Both the position numbers and the translations under genes were made by a program. The notes under the pieces were generated by a model. That model did no database searches, was not told the origin of the DNA, and was given only the letters and a program-made list of their open reading frames with translations. From contig JAPXFQ010002671.1 in NCBI GenBank assembly GCA_028564705.1, positions 1,178,001 to 1,242,000 on the forward strand: a DNA stretch of 64,000 nucleotides, written 5' to 3'. This DNA comes from Apricaphanius iberus (lineage: Eukaryota; Chordata; Actinopteri; Cyprinodontiformes; Aphaniidae). Shown here piece after piece: positions 12,541 through 24,855 of the stretch. How positions within the stretch are numbered: the first letter of the stretch is position 1; each line of letters begins with the position of its first letter.

Positions 12541-14454
12541 AAGTCGTTAAGTGCTCTCCTTCTGTCTGTCCGAGTCGAGGAAAATTTCAGTACATTTATT
12601 ATTTAAAATATCCGAGCATGACAAAACTCAACTGGTGAGAGCGTCTTTTGGACTTTTACTCTGTTACGCCTCATTGGATTTGTACGGGCTAAATTGGCAG
12701 TTAAAGCATGTAAAGTTAAAGGGAGTTTTAGTGGTTTAATATGAAATTCTGTCTCATATCTTTTCTAGATATGATTAATTATGTCATTATGCATTGTTGG
12801 TATTATTCTTTAATACTTTACCTTGTAAGAAAGATCATTTAAACCACAAAACATCTGCAAAGACCTTCAGTTTTTGTGTGATTCAAAATCGCATTAAACA
12901 AAGATCAGTTCCTTCTTATGCTGCTGTCAGACCAGATTCTTTCTAATAAACAAACGTTGTTACGTACTGTGTAAAACAGGAGTTTATCCGCTTTCCGGTT
13001 GCATCCTTCAACTTATTAATATTCAGCAGGGGGGCAAAAGGGTCTGTATGATGGATGGATGTCGCTGAAGGGTCTGACAACTGATTAATGCCTTAATTAT
13101 CTCCAGCGAGGACCTGCCACTCCTCCAAAAGCTGACAGAGTGAGCTGTGTGTGGCCTGACGAGCGTTGCCGTGTTTTGGGGCTTGCCCCCTAGTATCTGC
13201 TCCACCGGGGGTCACATTGATTTTATTCCGTCAAGAAAAATGTGCACAGTTTTCGCACTGTGAAGGTGTTGATGAAAGATTGCAGCAGCCTGTTTTGGAA
13301 TCAGCGCCACAGCAATGACTATAAAGCTTCCTTTCTAAGAAGACCCAACTCACATTTTGATTAACTGTTGCTATGTAAAGTGAGACATTAGATGGAAAAG
13401 CCAACAGAAATGTATAAGCCTTTCAGTCACACTTTTCCAGATCATTAAACAAATTTTAATAGACTAAGATAAGTTAAGAAAATATAGAACTATAAAGGGA
13501 AAAAGATCTAAAAACCCTTGTACCACACTAGGCGGTAACAATTAGCAAAAATAATTTTTATAAGCTGTCAATGAGTCTTTTACATCCCTGTGGATTAATT
13601 TTGCCCCACTCCGCTTTGCAAAGTTGTTTTAATTCTTCCACATCTGAGTGTTTTTAAGCATGAACATCCTGTTTAATATCATTTTCTGACTTGTTCATTC
13701 CAGAACATTAATTCTTCTTTTTTTAGCCATACAGAATTGGAATTACAGGTGTGATTTAGATCATCGTCTTACACCTAAGCTTGTTTGACCTTCTCAGAGG
13801 CTGAATAATATAGACATTTATTCAATATTTTTCCAGTATTTAAAAACTGAAAAAGAAAGATTTTTGATTATAAATCCAAAAAAATGTCTGCTCAAGATCC
13901 CTTTCCAGGTTTAGTTTGCAGGTCCTAATACTGTTTTGACCAAACATTTTACTGTATTTTTGTGGAATATGGTCTTCAAGAGAACATGCTCTTATCACTT
14001 CCCATCAAAGCATTAATGAACGAAATGACTACCAATACAATATCCTGAATCTCCAAAAGGAGGGAACAAAGATATTACTTACTCCTAACACTCCAGTTGA
14101 TTTGCTTTATCAGACGCCTGCTTGCCGAGAAGCTGCTGGAAATATTATAGACTATTTATTAACAAACTGGCACAACATTAAGATCGTCCTATTTAAGGAC
14201 ACAGGAAACATTTCTTTTAGCTGTGTCACAGACATTAGTCTCCCACAGAAGTGAGAGTGAATGTCTCTTTCAGGCCATCAGAAAGTGCAAAATGAGAACT
14301 TTATGCGTGGGCAGCTTGTTAAAGACGGTCACCTTAGTTGCATAGCAGCAGAACATTATGTTTCCATTCACTTCTGGAAATATAGAGCTGTGAAAACAAA
14401 ATGGGAACTATATATATGACAAGATGCTTACCTTTTCTGCTCTTTGCTTTGCAG

Positions 14455-16392
14455 GTGTGTGACTGGTGCAAACATATTCGCCACACTAAGGAGTACCTGG
14501 ATTTTGGTGCTGGTGAGCGCAGGCTGCAGTTCTGCAGTGCCAAATGCCTGAACCAATATAAAATGGATATTTTCTACAAGGAAACCCAGGCAGCCCTGCC
14601 TGGGGCCCTGTGTAACCCCAGCCATGGAAGTGGAGGGGAGGGTAAACCAGAGTGCAGTGGAGGGGTGCAACTTCTGACTCCTGAATCCTGGGGAACGCCA
14701 CTAACAGATCTTCGACGTAAGGCTCCTTCACCAGTGGGCCATTCCAGCACATCTGCATTGGTCTCTTCTACTTCTTCTGCCACCTCGCCATCAGAAACAG
14801 CTGCCGTGTGCTCCCCTTCTTCATCCACCTCAGCCAAAATTCCCACACCTAGACCCCATGAAAGCCCAACACTCCCCCCACCACCCATTCCTTTGCACCC
14901 ACCAGTGGGGGTTCCCTCTGGTAGCCCTCCAATGGTGATGACACCCAGAGGACCCATGCCCTTGCCTCTGTTCATGGAACATCAAATGATGCAGCAGATC
15001 CGACCACCATTTCTTCGCCCCTCTGCCCATCCAGCAGGAAATAACAGCCCACTCTCAAACCCCATCATCCCTGGGATTGGTCCACCACCTCCCCCAAGGA
15101 CCCTTGGTCCAGCATCAAGCCCCATGCACAGGCCTCTCCTGTCTCCACATGTTCATCATTCATCCAATCCTAATCCGGGCATAATCCCCCCTCACCCTGG
15201 TCTACCTATGCCGGGTCTGCCCCCTTTTCCTCCTGTTAACATGATGCCCAATGGACCCATCCCTTTTCCCCCAATGATGAACTTTGGAATGCCATCCTTA
15301 GCCCCATTGGTACCCCCTCCAACTCTGTTGGTCCCTTACCCGGTCATTGTACCTCTCCCGGTTCCAATACCTATTCCAGTCCCAATCCCTTTTAACTCCA
15401 AAACATCTAGGGACCAACCAGAGAGCAGTAGTTCTGTACACAGTGCTCCAGATTCTTCAGAAGCTTCATCCTCTAGGCCTCACTCTCCAAGTTCTTCTGG
15501 AAGTGACAAAGGGGACCACAAGACAGAACCAGCTGGTAGAGAACAGGTATCTCCTGTTCCTGGTGAGCGAAGCAGGACAGCGTTTATGGACTTAACTGTG
15601 AAAGCAGAGGAGAGTCCAGGCAGTCTTTGTCTTTCCAGCGGCTCCGGACTAATAGATGGTGTAATTGATCTAACTATGGGCCAAAAGCCAGGCCAGCAGC
15701 AGCTAATTCAGACCATGCTAGCTGGAGTCAAGGTTAAAGTGGAGGAATCAAGATCTCCACCTGCTGATGGGTTTGGGAGGAAATGTATGAGTAATAATAG
15801 GGACAAGGCTCTTTTAACACTGAGCAGTTTTACAGAACTGGACACAGGCACAGACTCCAGCAAAGCTGATCTTCCAGAGAGTCAATTAAAAACAAATTTT
15901 AAAACAGCGCTCCTACCTACTTCAGTACGGACCCAGTCCTTTGACCAGCTTCAAGCTAACCCTGCTGCCACTTGTAATGTAATAGTCAACGGCACCGGAT
16001 GGCATTCCCTTCTCAATCCAGAGCGAAAAGGAGAGAGGGATTGTGAAGACCTGCCAAATAATGGTGACCTGGAGCACGAGGCCTTGAAAGAAAACAATTG
16101 TTCAGTGGTTGAGGCAGGGAAACGAATATCAGCACAAGATGAGAAAGTGGACACAAAAGTGGACAGTAAGCAAGACCCTGACTCCAGCATGGAGGAGGGT
16201 GAACATGCCTACGCCCTGCCACTTCTCTCAGCGGGAGGTTGTGTCGTCATCCAGCCTGTGCCAAAGCCTGCCGCTGACAAGACAGCCATCCTGTCCTGCT
16301 CCATCAGTGCACCGCTGTCAGCAGGTGGGAGCCCTGAGCTGGAACCGCCACTGAAGAGGAGGTGTCTGCGTATCCGCAATCAAAACAAATAA
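14455..16392 (+). CDS. sobp: sobp last coding exon, sine oculis-binding protein homolog
   Basis: This exon encodes the C-terminal 645 residues of SOBP, a nuclear co-factor of SIX1/sine oculis. The true exon starts after TTTGCAG at 14455; the ATG at 14401 is intronic. Domains in order: the second FCS-type zinc finger (residues 1-35 of the exon, Cys at 2, 5, 27 and 31, starting [18 protein letters not shown]); a serine-rich stretch; a long proline-rich region with the conserved [16 protein letters not shown] at about 15334-15384; SUMO-interacting motifs MDLT (about 15586) and VIDLT (15661-15675); possible SUMO sites VKAE and VKVE; a conserved ACNVIVNG block; and the basic C-terminus ending [13 protein letters not shown] before TAA. 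The order and the ends match vertebrate SOBP throughout. Large antisense ORFs over it are shadows. Which teleost copy (sobpa or sobpb) cannot be decided here. Confidence 0.96.
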   Translation: MCDWCKHIRHTKEYLDFGAGERRLQFCSAKCLNQYKMDIFYKETQAALPGALCNPSHGSGGEGKPECSGGVQLLTPESWGTPLTDLRRKAPSPVGHSSTSALVSSTSSATSPSETAAVCSPSSSTSAKIPTPRPHESPTLPPPPIPLHPPVGVPSGSPPMVMTPRGPMPLPLFMEHQMMQQIRPPFLRPSAHPAGNNSPLSNPIIPGIGPPPPPRTLGPASSPMHRPLLSPHVHHSSNPNPGIIPPHPGLPMPGLPPFPPVNMMPNGPIPFPPMMNFGMPSLAPLVPPPTLLVPYPVIVPLPVPIPIPVPIPFNSKTSRDQPESSSSVHSAPDSSEASSSRPHSPSSSGSDKGDHKTEPAGREQVSPVPGERSRTAFMDLTVKAEESPGSLCLSSGSGLIDGVIDLTMGQKPGQQQLIQTMLAGVKVKVEESRSPPADGFGRKCMSNNRDKALLTLSSFTELDTGTDSSKADLPESQLKTNFKTALLPTSVRTQSFDQLQANPAATCNVIVNGTGWHSLLNPERKGERDCEDLPNNGDLEHEALKENNCSVVEAGKRISAQDEKVDTKVDSKQDPDSSMEEGEHAYALPLLSAGGCVVIQPVPKPAADKTAILSCSISAPLSAGGSPELEPPLKRRCLRIRNQNK

Positions 16393-18254
16393 GGTTAGTT
16401 GATTTTCCAAATAATTATTATCTGCAGAAGAGAGTATTGCTAAATATAACTGTCTACTGTTTTTAAATCACATCTGTTTGGTGGTCTTTGCTTGTATTCT
16501 GTATGAGCCACTTGGTTACAAAAAAACCCCCACATAGAAATGGTATGCAAAGGAATTGAGTGGAATGGTACTATTTAAGATTTTTTTTACATAAGGCCAA
16601 GATAACTAAACACATTTTAAAATTAAAATCATTTCATTCACATTCAAAAAAACTCTTAAAACCAGCCAATGTCAAAATTTAATTTTCGACTTAATTCACT
16701 TTCACACCCAGGTCGGAATATTACCTGACTTTCATCTATCAAGAAATCAGTTCATTAGAACCTGTTTGTCAACATAAATGAAAAAAAACAGTGAGATTCA
16801 TCAGCCACAAGTAGAAAAACGCTGAACAGACATTAATCTTCCCAGGAATGGCTAACCAACCAAAACTACATCAAGAATGCAACAGGGATTCTTCCAGGAG
16901 GTTCTAAAAGATCCCAGAACATCTAAAGCACTGCAGTCCTAACTTAGCTCAGTCAAGGATAGTTTTCTTGATTTAACAGCAAGAGAAAGGTGGGTAAATA
17001 TAGTATGCATGGGCAAGTTCCAAGGAGAAACCTACTTATCAAAAGAAACTCATAGGCCCAAATTATAGTTAACAAAAATAAGGAATTAACCACAAGAAAT
17101 TTGGTAAAATATGCTGTTAAGTAAGAGAATAGTGGAACTTTTTAAAAGGTGTGTGCCCTGGTAAAGCTCACCACCTTTTTATGTTTTTTTATTGTGTCTC
17201 TGAACAAACTGCCTTAGAAATTTAAGAAGTAATGGTCTTTTTCACATGGTTGTTCTTCCCTCTAGTTTGACAAATAAATACAAGATGATTTCCTCAATCT
17301 ATAAAATATTATTTACACATTTTGTCTTTTTTGGTCTAATAATAACACAATCTGCACTCTTGTCTGTCATCTGGCATTGTTCATATGCAACAATAAAGAT
17401 TAATCAGTGTGCCACAGCGTGCTACTTGATTTGTGGGTAGACACAGTGTGACTTCAGACAGACTTTGAAATAAGTAGTGAAGGAAAATATATAAATGATT
17501 GAAACATTGTGCTCTATTTTCCTGAGCTTTACCTGAATGATGTAACAGGAAAATGTCTTTTACTGTCACTCAGAGAACGTCTTTGAAAGGTTTGTTATTC
17601 AATAACATCCTTATGAATCCGATATTTAGCCCACACATTAATTTTCTAAACAAAAGGTGTTTAAAATCTGTGACATCACTTTGTTGATTCCCAAAATGAA
17701 AACATTTCCTGCCAAAAAATCCATTCAGCACATTTATGCTAGATTTGATGCTACATTCCTTTGCTTATTGAATATTGACTAAATGAAACCGCAATTTTGA
17801 GCAATTTAAAGGCTAATTCAAATTTGGGTGACATGAGGCAAGTTCTCTGAATGAAACCAATCAGTAACGATAAAAGCGGGAAATCCAGCCCTGCAGCCAG
17901 CAGCTAATAAGAGGCAAAGTAATCTGCTGTAATATTCAGACATGAAGGTTTATTTTTTATGATGACTAACATTGGAAAGTCCAAACATTTTAATGCTCTT
18001 TCTTATATTTTCTCATTTCACTATGAAATACTGAGGCATTATTTACTAGGGTAAATATTTACAATGTTTCCATTATTTTATTTCATTTAATTTACTTCAA
18101 TTACAAAATAAGTGTGCTGTACCTTTGTGTTTTGCAAAGAAGAGTGATTAAATATCAAGTCAGAAGCTCATTTTTGGTTACTAAACACTGTGGTTAAGTT
18201 GCAATTTGGTGAGGAATATTCAGCTAGATAGGGCAGTAAGTAGGATTGTACAAT

Positions 18255-19190
18255 GTAGAGTTGAAACCAGATGTTTACATACTGTACAATGTATGAAACC
18301 ACACTTTATTCTCTCTCTAATGGTAAATAAATATTACGTTGTTTATTATGCAATATTTATTATATTTCTTCAAATTCAGAGTTGTGCAATTTGTTTCTAT
18401 TTGGTATTTTGCGTTTTAAACTGTGCTCTGCAACGGACTGGCGACCTGACCGTGGTGTTCCTCACCTCTCGCCAAATCAAACCCTGCAATCTCACAATGG
18501 ATAGATGAAATAGATAAAGGATATATGGATGCCTTTTCAACTGCATGACTGGGATCAAATGTTTTGAGTAACCTTCGACAAATCACACATTTTTATTTTA
18601 GACTGAGATTAGAGATTTGGGATTACCTCTCCAAAATAGCGACTTGGTCCCTAAGGTCCTTTGTAACTTTTCTAGCCATGTCAAATTGTTGATTTCCACT
18701 TGGAAGTTCCCTTTGTTCCAAAGGTTTAAATATTGCCTTAATATTTCTACATAATGACCTTTCCATATTAGGCCATCTATTTTGTACAGGACACCAGTCC
18801 CTCCTTGACTAAAACACCCCCACTGCATGATGCTGCGACCGCTGTACTTCACAGTTAGGTTGTTGCTCTCAGGATTGCATATTCACCCTTTTTCTTCCAA
18901 ATGTAACTATGATCATTATGACCAAACAAATGGTATATAACAAAGTATTGAGATGTTCTTTTGTTATTGACTAAATCCTTATTTTCCATTGTAACTTCTT
19001 TTTGGGGGTTTTCCGAACAAAATAAAAATATATATACACTAAACATAAATTCTTTTCAAATAAGGTTGTGTGACTTTCTGGATTTTTTTGCTACTCATTT
19101 TGTCTCTTATAATTGAGGCATAACTATGATACAGTTTATCTGTCGCTGACTAAATACTTCTTTGTCCCACTGTACGTAAACTTCTAAACA
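18255..19190 (-). mobile_element. Tc1/mariner element (salmonid-type), reversed, decayed
   Basis: The left end GTTGAAACCAGATGTTTACA and the right end ACTGTACGTAAACTTC are inverted relatives of the 'AGTTGAAGTCGGAAGTTTACATAC' terminus of salmonid-type Tc1 elements. On the minus strand, 18598-18852 translates to a transposase piece with RSIMQWGCFSQGGTGVLYK followed by IDGLIWKGHYVEILRQYL, i.e. the catalytic-core region after the second Asp. Frameshifts follow. The copy is shorter than the usual 1.6 kb and contains a foreign LINE tail at about 18415-18530. Confidence 0.8.
18415..18530 (+). mobile_element. LINE tail nested in Tc1 copy
   Basis: GACTGGCGACCTGACC, CTCACCTCTCGCCAAATC and a short run of GGATAGATG-like units follow the common fish LINE 3' end. 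The insertion interrupts the Tc1 copy around it, so it is younger than that copy or replaced part of it. Confidence 0.5.
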
Positions 19191-19341
19191 CATCTAGACA
19201 TGAAAGCTTTAAAACTGAATAAAGATGGAAAAAAAAACATCAATAAAATGTTCTCTTTCGAAGGTGACCTTGAATTCATCCATCAGTTTTACTCAAGACA
19301 ACCCCGACTCCGTCTGATTCTCCTCCCTGTTTCTTTCACAG

Positions 19342-19990
19342 ATGGATGTTCTTATGACCGCAGTGCCATCAGCGACTCACCTGTCTACACCCAACCTCTA
19401 AATCCCATCCCTCCAAGCAACACCACTCCTCACAGTCACACACGCACACGTAGGTTGTTGTCATCTCACCATCTACCAGCACTACTAATCGCCTTTCGAG
19501 ACTGATGAGAATCCAAGAGAACTAAATGTCGTGTATCATAGCGGAGCGGGACAGGGCTCCTCTTGTCTGTGTGACAGACTCTTTGAGGACCGAATTTTAT
19601 ACGTAAGGAACATTTTGGTCAGCAGGACCTCTTGACCTTTAACCTGGAGGCAGTAAATTCTTGCAAGGAGGATTAAAAGTCCCCCCCCCCCCACGCCCCC
19701 ACTGCTTCTCTTGTTATTTAAAGATTCATTCTTCACTGCCTCCTTTCAATACAAGCACTGTAAATGTTTCTTTTTACTATGGAGCATTCTGTGATATTCA
19801 GAAGTCAAAGTGGAACCAGTTAAAAGCTTTGAAACAAGATGACACTACAACCAAGGTACTAAATGTTTGCTCACGTGTTTTGGTTGAACCTTTCCAAACT
19901 CACAGCATGTATTTTAAAGGATACAGATGAATCAAAATTGAACGCAAGCTTCAGAAGAGTTAATGCAGTGCCAAGGTAATTGTCTAACCT
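19342..19990 (+). other. sobp: Possible sobp 3'UTR exon
   Basis: A strong acceptor (CTCCTCCCTGTTTCTTTCACAG) ends at 19341. The following few hundred bases are more GC-balanced than the flanks, are free of recognised repeats apart from a 14-bp poly-C near 19680, and carry no long ORF related to SOBP. Paired with the donor right after the sobp stop codon this is a candidate last, untranslated exon. I cannot see its 3' end: no AATAAA close by is decisive. Confidence 0.4.
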
Positions 19991-20589
19991 GAGGGGTTGA
20001 CATTGGTCTTGAGATTCTATATTTATTTCGCTTTTTGTTGATCAAATTGATGAAATACGCACGATGTTAATGTCACCAGCCATTGATGATGTCAAGGTGC
20101 AGTTATACAACTATCTGCTTTTCAGCTTTCCTCTCTACATGCATTATTGCACAGAAAAGAAACTGAGTTGTCATAATTAAATTTCAGTAATGTTTGAAAT
20201 GTTTGCTTAAACCATAAAGTATGTCCCAATAGTTGCACAGGTCTTTTCTTTTTGAGAACATTTCTAGCCTTACTTTGTTACAGGATAAATCTGGAATGGC
20301 AGTGTAAAAAAAATCTGCCAAAGTCACTACTGCAGACCTGTAAGTTGCTTAATGTCTTAAAAATCGATTAACAGTGATGTTCATGGTTTCTGCTGTTTAT
20401 ATTGGAGTCAGATGAAAGATAGCCCATTTATAAATCTTCATTTCTGACTGTGAGGGAAAACTGCTAGAAAAAAAATGCTAATAGTTTTGCACCCATTTCC
20501 CATGTCTGTAAGCTTCATGAAGTTCATCGAGTTACAAACTAAATAATTGGTAAAAAATTAGGAAGCAATTTGTAGCAATTTATTCCTCC

Positions 20590-21000
20590 TCACATTTAAT
20601 TGAACACCTAATGATTAGCTAATGTCTTAATTGTCAGTTTGGAATTGAAAAAGCCAAGAGGTAACCACTAACAGAAAAGAGACATGATAATAATTTCACA
20701 TTTTTTGTTTCAGTCTTCTTTAAAACTAATAGATTTACAAGATTACAAGCTGTTTAATATAATGACCACCTGTCTTTCAATAATCACTACCTATAGTTAT
20801 GCAGTACGTGGCATAATTTCACCTGCAAGTGTGTCACCAGCTAACTGCTAATTGTTTAGTTGCAAGTTTTCAGGTTTTCTCCCTCTTGCATTTGAAAGTG
20901 GTCATTTATTTATCCTTTTTCCATGGCTGATGGCTAATGATTCATTAGCAATTAGCAGGGTTGTGTAATTTGCCACTGATAGGCGACTAACTAGTTCAGT
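20590..21000. promoter_or_regulatory. TAAT-rich candidate regulatory block
   Basis: Repeated homeodomain-type cores occur here: CTAATGATTAGCTAATG near 20608, TAATTGTCAG, AACTGCTAATTG near 20842 and the near-palindrome CTAATGATTCATTAGCAATTAG near 20934. The density is above that of nearby AT-rich DNA. This is suggestive only. Confidence 0.25.
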
Positions 21001-24000
21001 TTCATTAATGATAATTTTCCCATAAATATTAGCAAAAGCCATAATTTTGCTATATAACATAAATGAAACCTATATACAAAAATAGTTATAAAATATATTT
21101 AGATATTAGCTAATCGATGACCAATAATTACCCCAAAATTAGCTGATTAGGGCTTCATCATTACGTTAATTTATCCTTCATTGGTCTGTGTAAAATGTCT
21201 TATTGAGATTAAGATCTGCTTCAACAGATACCTGGTCTACAAAGCAGCAGGATTTAAAATGAAGTACATAAATAATATTATAATCACTAAACATCTAAAA
21301 CAAAAGAAATACATTTATTTTTAAGAATAAACAAGTAAACAGGTACTGACTATAAATTGTCCCTGATTAGTAAGTAGTTGGTTCCTCTCTACTGTTAATG
21401 ATTTGATGTTTTATAACAGATTTTTCTATGTTTGTTGAATTTAAATTGTAAATCAGCGTTGTCCTTTGTTCAGAACTCTCACCCATCCTGTTTGACTTGT
21501 ATTCAGACTAATGGAGCAGGTATTAAGTTCACATTTAATTGGTGAGATAGCTGAAATGTATCAGGCCTTTGGGGTTGTTTGTTAAAGTTAGCTTTACAAC
21601 ACAAGATTACATCATATAACTAACAGTGGACTAGTAAAACTACCAAGAAAATTTAGACACAGTTAACGAAAACCCAAAAAAAATAAGTATACAATACACT
21701 AACTTGGCAGTCCCACATAATGTTTCTGTTTATCCTGTATAGCTTACATTTTAATTTACCTTTGAGTTAGGCCTGAAAGAGACCCGGCATTTGCTCTCAG
21801 CTCAATCACACATTAATATTATGCAAAATCATGTCTAACAGGCTTTATAAATGCAACCATGTATAAATTTGGGAGGCAGTTGCAAGCAGAAACTCCAGCG
21901 GAGATTACAATCCATGTAACTGTATCTGTGAGCTGCTTTGTTGGGCTCCAGTTCTGCTATTCTGCAAGCATCACTGTAACAAATTCAATGTTTAATCTGT
22001 TTATACTTCTCCATTGCATAGAAATCTAAAAATGAATGTCAGAGAAAGAAATTAGTCTTAACAATCAGCTGCAAAAGTGCTAACTGACATCAAACAGCAT
22101 GAAACACCAATTTGGAGTTTTTACACACAAACAAGTGACTTTATTTCCACAAGGCAATGAGAGAGGAAAGGGAGAAATGTTGCAAGAAACTTGAAATCAT
22201 ATCACAGATGGGTTGTCGAAGAAGGGTCCAAGCACATTTGTCAGAAAACACAAGTTTTGTTGAAGTAAATATGACGTACTGAAATGAAGGTTCCCGAGGT
22301 TTAATTAGCTAGAATATTTTAGGGTAACTAAATAAATACTCTAGCTATTTATTAGACTGTCCACTCTACGTCCAGTTTCAGCGTATCAGTGGTTTGACTG
22401 AACAATTTAAACTGCAATATTTTGTTTTAATTAAATTTAACAATAAATTCTTAAATTCTCTGTTAATTTAGGATACAGGTAAAAAAAAGTCACCTTGTAA
22501 AAAATAAAATACTCCCCAATACCATGTTAAACATGTGGTGTTGTCTATAGAAAAAAGGAGAGGTTCAGGGTTCTATAGTGAAGCAGAGAATTCAACTTGT
22601 AGAAACCAAACCCTGGCTGGGCTTCAGAAACCAACATTTTCAAAAAGAATTGCTAAGGAGGGATTCATGTTAGCACTGATGACTAATCCAAAAAAAGAAA
22701 AAAGTTACACGATCAGTCAAGCTATTTATCAAACAGTTATCAAATAACTGCTTAAGTTTAAAAGTTAAAAGGGAATTTAAGCAAAAATTGTAAAAATAAA
22801 ATAAAATACATGCTGTAGATGAAAGCATGTCCAAATCTTTGTGAGAAAGGAAAAATGGCCAATTTCATTCGTTACTGAATGTTTTTTAATGTCGGCTAAT
22901 ATTTTTTGAATAAAATGATATCAAATTCTCCATACTTAAGTGCCAGCAAACTGATCTTTGATTCTAGTGGCACAAATAATTTAAACATGTTTTGTTTGGG
23001 GGTTGTTGTTTTTTTTTTTGGGGGGGGGTTCTCTTTCTCTGACATAAAAAAATGTCTTGATTTTAATTATGTTCTAAACACAGATCATTACTATGTTTGC
23101 CTCCCCCTTCGGGTTGACACCTTTCAGACTCCCATACTGTGACAAAATGCCAAGTTCCGACTGCTTCTACCTTTCTTTTTGCTCTGCTGGCAATATAAAG
23201 TGTATATCCTCTGTATTTGAGGAGAACATCAAGATCTGGAAGTATGATTTCAGATAACTGAATCCATCTTGTTAAGTTGTGATGAATCTCCAGCATTCCT
23301 TTTTGATGACAAAGTACAGGCCTACTTCAGAAGCCTGGATTATGCAATGCAACAAGCTGAGAAAAAGAAAACAAGTAGTCTGCTGACAAAAAAATAAGCA
23401 GGATACGATGCCCTTATGTTTCAAAAACAACAGAGAAGTTGCCTTAAATCTTGCTTGTATAATCTCCACAGCTAGACAATGATCTTTGCTTGTAAAGACG
23501 ACTCTCCCTTCTTTGTACAAAAGGAAACAAATTTGTTATCTTGCTAGTGTCAATGTATAGATGATCAGCTTTTTTTTCTGTAACCTGTATGAACTTTCAC
23601 ATTTTTTGCTAAGAAGAAAATCTCCCTTTTCCTCAGGCCCCTTGCTCCCCAACATGCAATATGTGCGACGTTATGAACTTGTGGTGGACTGTCAATCTTT
23701 TTGTGTGCATTTTATGGTATTATTTATTGTCAACTTGTTTTAAATTTGCATATAATAGGAAAGGGATGGGTTGACATGAACCTGACCTTACATTTCTAAA
23801 CTGGAGGCAATGCTGACAAAAAATGAGGACTTTTTATTCTGACTTTGTACATAACATGTGGCCAAACTTGCTTTGGAAAAAAAATACATTTTGTGTTGTA
23901 ACAGTTATTGTTTAATTAAAGTGAATTACTCATGAAGAGAAATAAATAAGAGGCACACACAATAGTATTTCAGGTGTTTTCTGTGTCCATAGTGAACATG

Positions 24001-24841
24001 CTCGTCTTAGATTAATTATGTATATTTATTTATTTATTTAATCAGATCAGATAAAAACGGTAGGCATGACTTTAAAAGGTAAGGAAAACTGAGTAACTAC
24101 ATCCATTGCTTTTTATATGACATGTTGAAATTCTCACACAGTTGTGACAACAATAAGTCACTATAGGGTGTAAAACAAATTGCTGGCCCTCGACCTACTA
24201 CCAATCTGCCTAACCCTTTCCCAATGTGTGTTTTTATTCATTTGTCATTCACTGTATTTTATAATGTGCCAGACAACAACAACAAAAAAATCAAAGTATG
24301 GCATTTGGCTTTGCTGTTCCACCCCAACAGTAATACAAGTGGTTTCCGTCTGGTTCAACTTTCTGAAGTCAGCCCTGTTTTTTGATTACATGAAGACGCT
24401 GTATTTGCATACGTTATTCAATATAAAAATAGCTCATGTTTTGGGCATACATTTATTTACACAGCAAGCTACAAAAAGAAACTAAGATGTTCCTTTCATG
24501 TTGAATCATGATTTTAATTATTTTAAAAGGCAGCGAATTGCTGAGTGATATATTGTTTGCTGTACAACTGAAATTATTATAGCCAGGAAAAGTCACCGAA
24601 AAATACACTTAGTTTTTGCAAAGTTTATACTTTTTAATATGTCATCCAATGTTGAAATGCAAAAAATAGATAATTTAGTATTTAATTTAAAAAAATAAAA
24701 GTTAAATTACCTTTAATATATTTATTTAAATTTCATAAATAAACTAATGATTAAAACTCACAAATTGGTACAAAAGTGAAAAGATTTTGTTTTCACATTT
24801 CCAGCTTTGCGCTTGAAACAATGTCAATTGTGTGGTCTGTA

Positions 24842-24855
24842 GCACCCTCTAGTGG
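24842..24855 (-). promoter_or_regulatory. CTCF-like binding motif
   Basis: On the minus strand the 14 bases read CCACTAGAGGGTGC, which fits the vertebrate CTCF core CCRSYAGRKGGCRS at 13 of 14 positions (a T replaces the C at position 12). It lies between sobp and rock2, where an insulator would make sense. Single motif matches also occur inside repeats. Confidence 0.35.

Larger units (their letters stand above)
6242..14454 (+). other. sobp: sobp intron (8.2 kb)
   Basis: The intron starts with GTAAGA and ends with TTTGCAG. It holds a decayed Tc1 copy (about 6385-7440), an L2-like LINE tail (7925-8065), a long AT microsatellite (8342-8404), the end of an unidentified DNA element near 9110-9420, a reversed LINE reverse-transcriptase fragment (10700-10990) and two GC-richer blocks at 12240-12540 and 13030-13220 that may be conserved non-coding elements. 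The short ORFs here have no recognisable product. Confidence 0.8.
16394..19341 (+). other. sobp: Possible sobp 3'UTR intron, otherwise 3' flank
   Basis: The sequence TAAGGTTAGT places an AAG|GTTAGT donor one base after the sobp stop, and a strong pyrimidine tract with CAG ends at 19341. If both are used, this is an intron inside the 3'UTR; if not, its first part is 3'UTR and the rest is flank. It is AT-rich, shows no coding potential up to 18250, and then holds a reversed Tc1 copy at 18255-19190. Confidence 0.5.

Noticed and set aside
14401..14454. ATG at 14401 as the start of a 663-codon sobp ORF
   Set aside because: This stretch is the end of an intron: a pyrimidine tract and CAG lead into VCDWC, which in vertebrate SOBP is internal. 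The frame upstream is continued by the exon at 6146-6241.
14574..16222. Several antisense ORFs of 60-133 codons over the sobp exon
   Set aside because: They mirror the proline- and serine-rich sense codons and have no splice or homology support.
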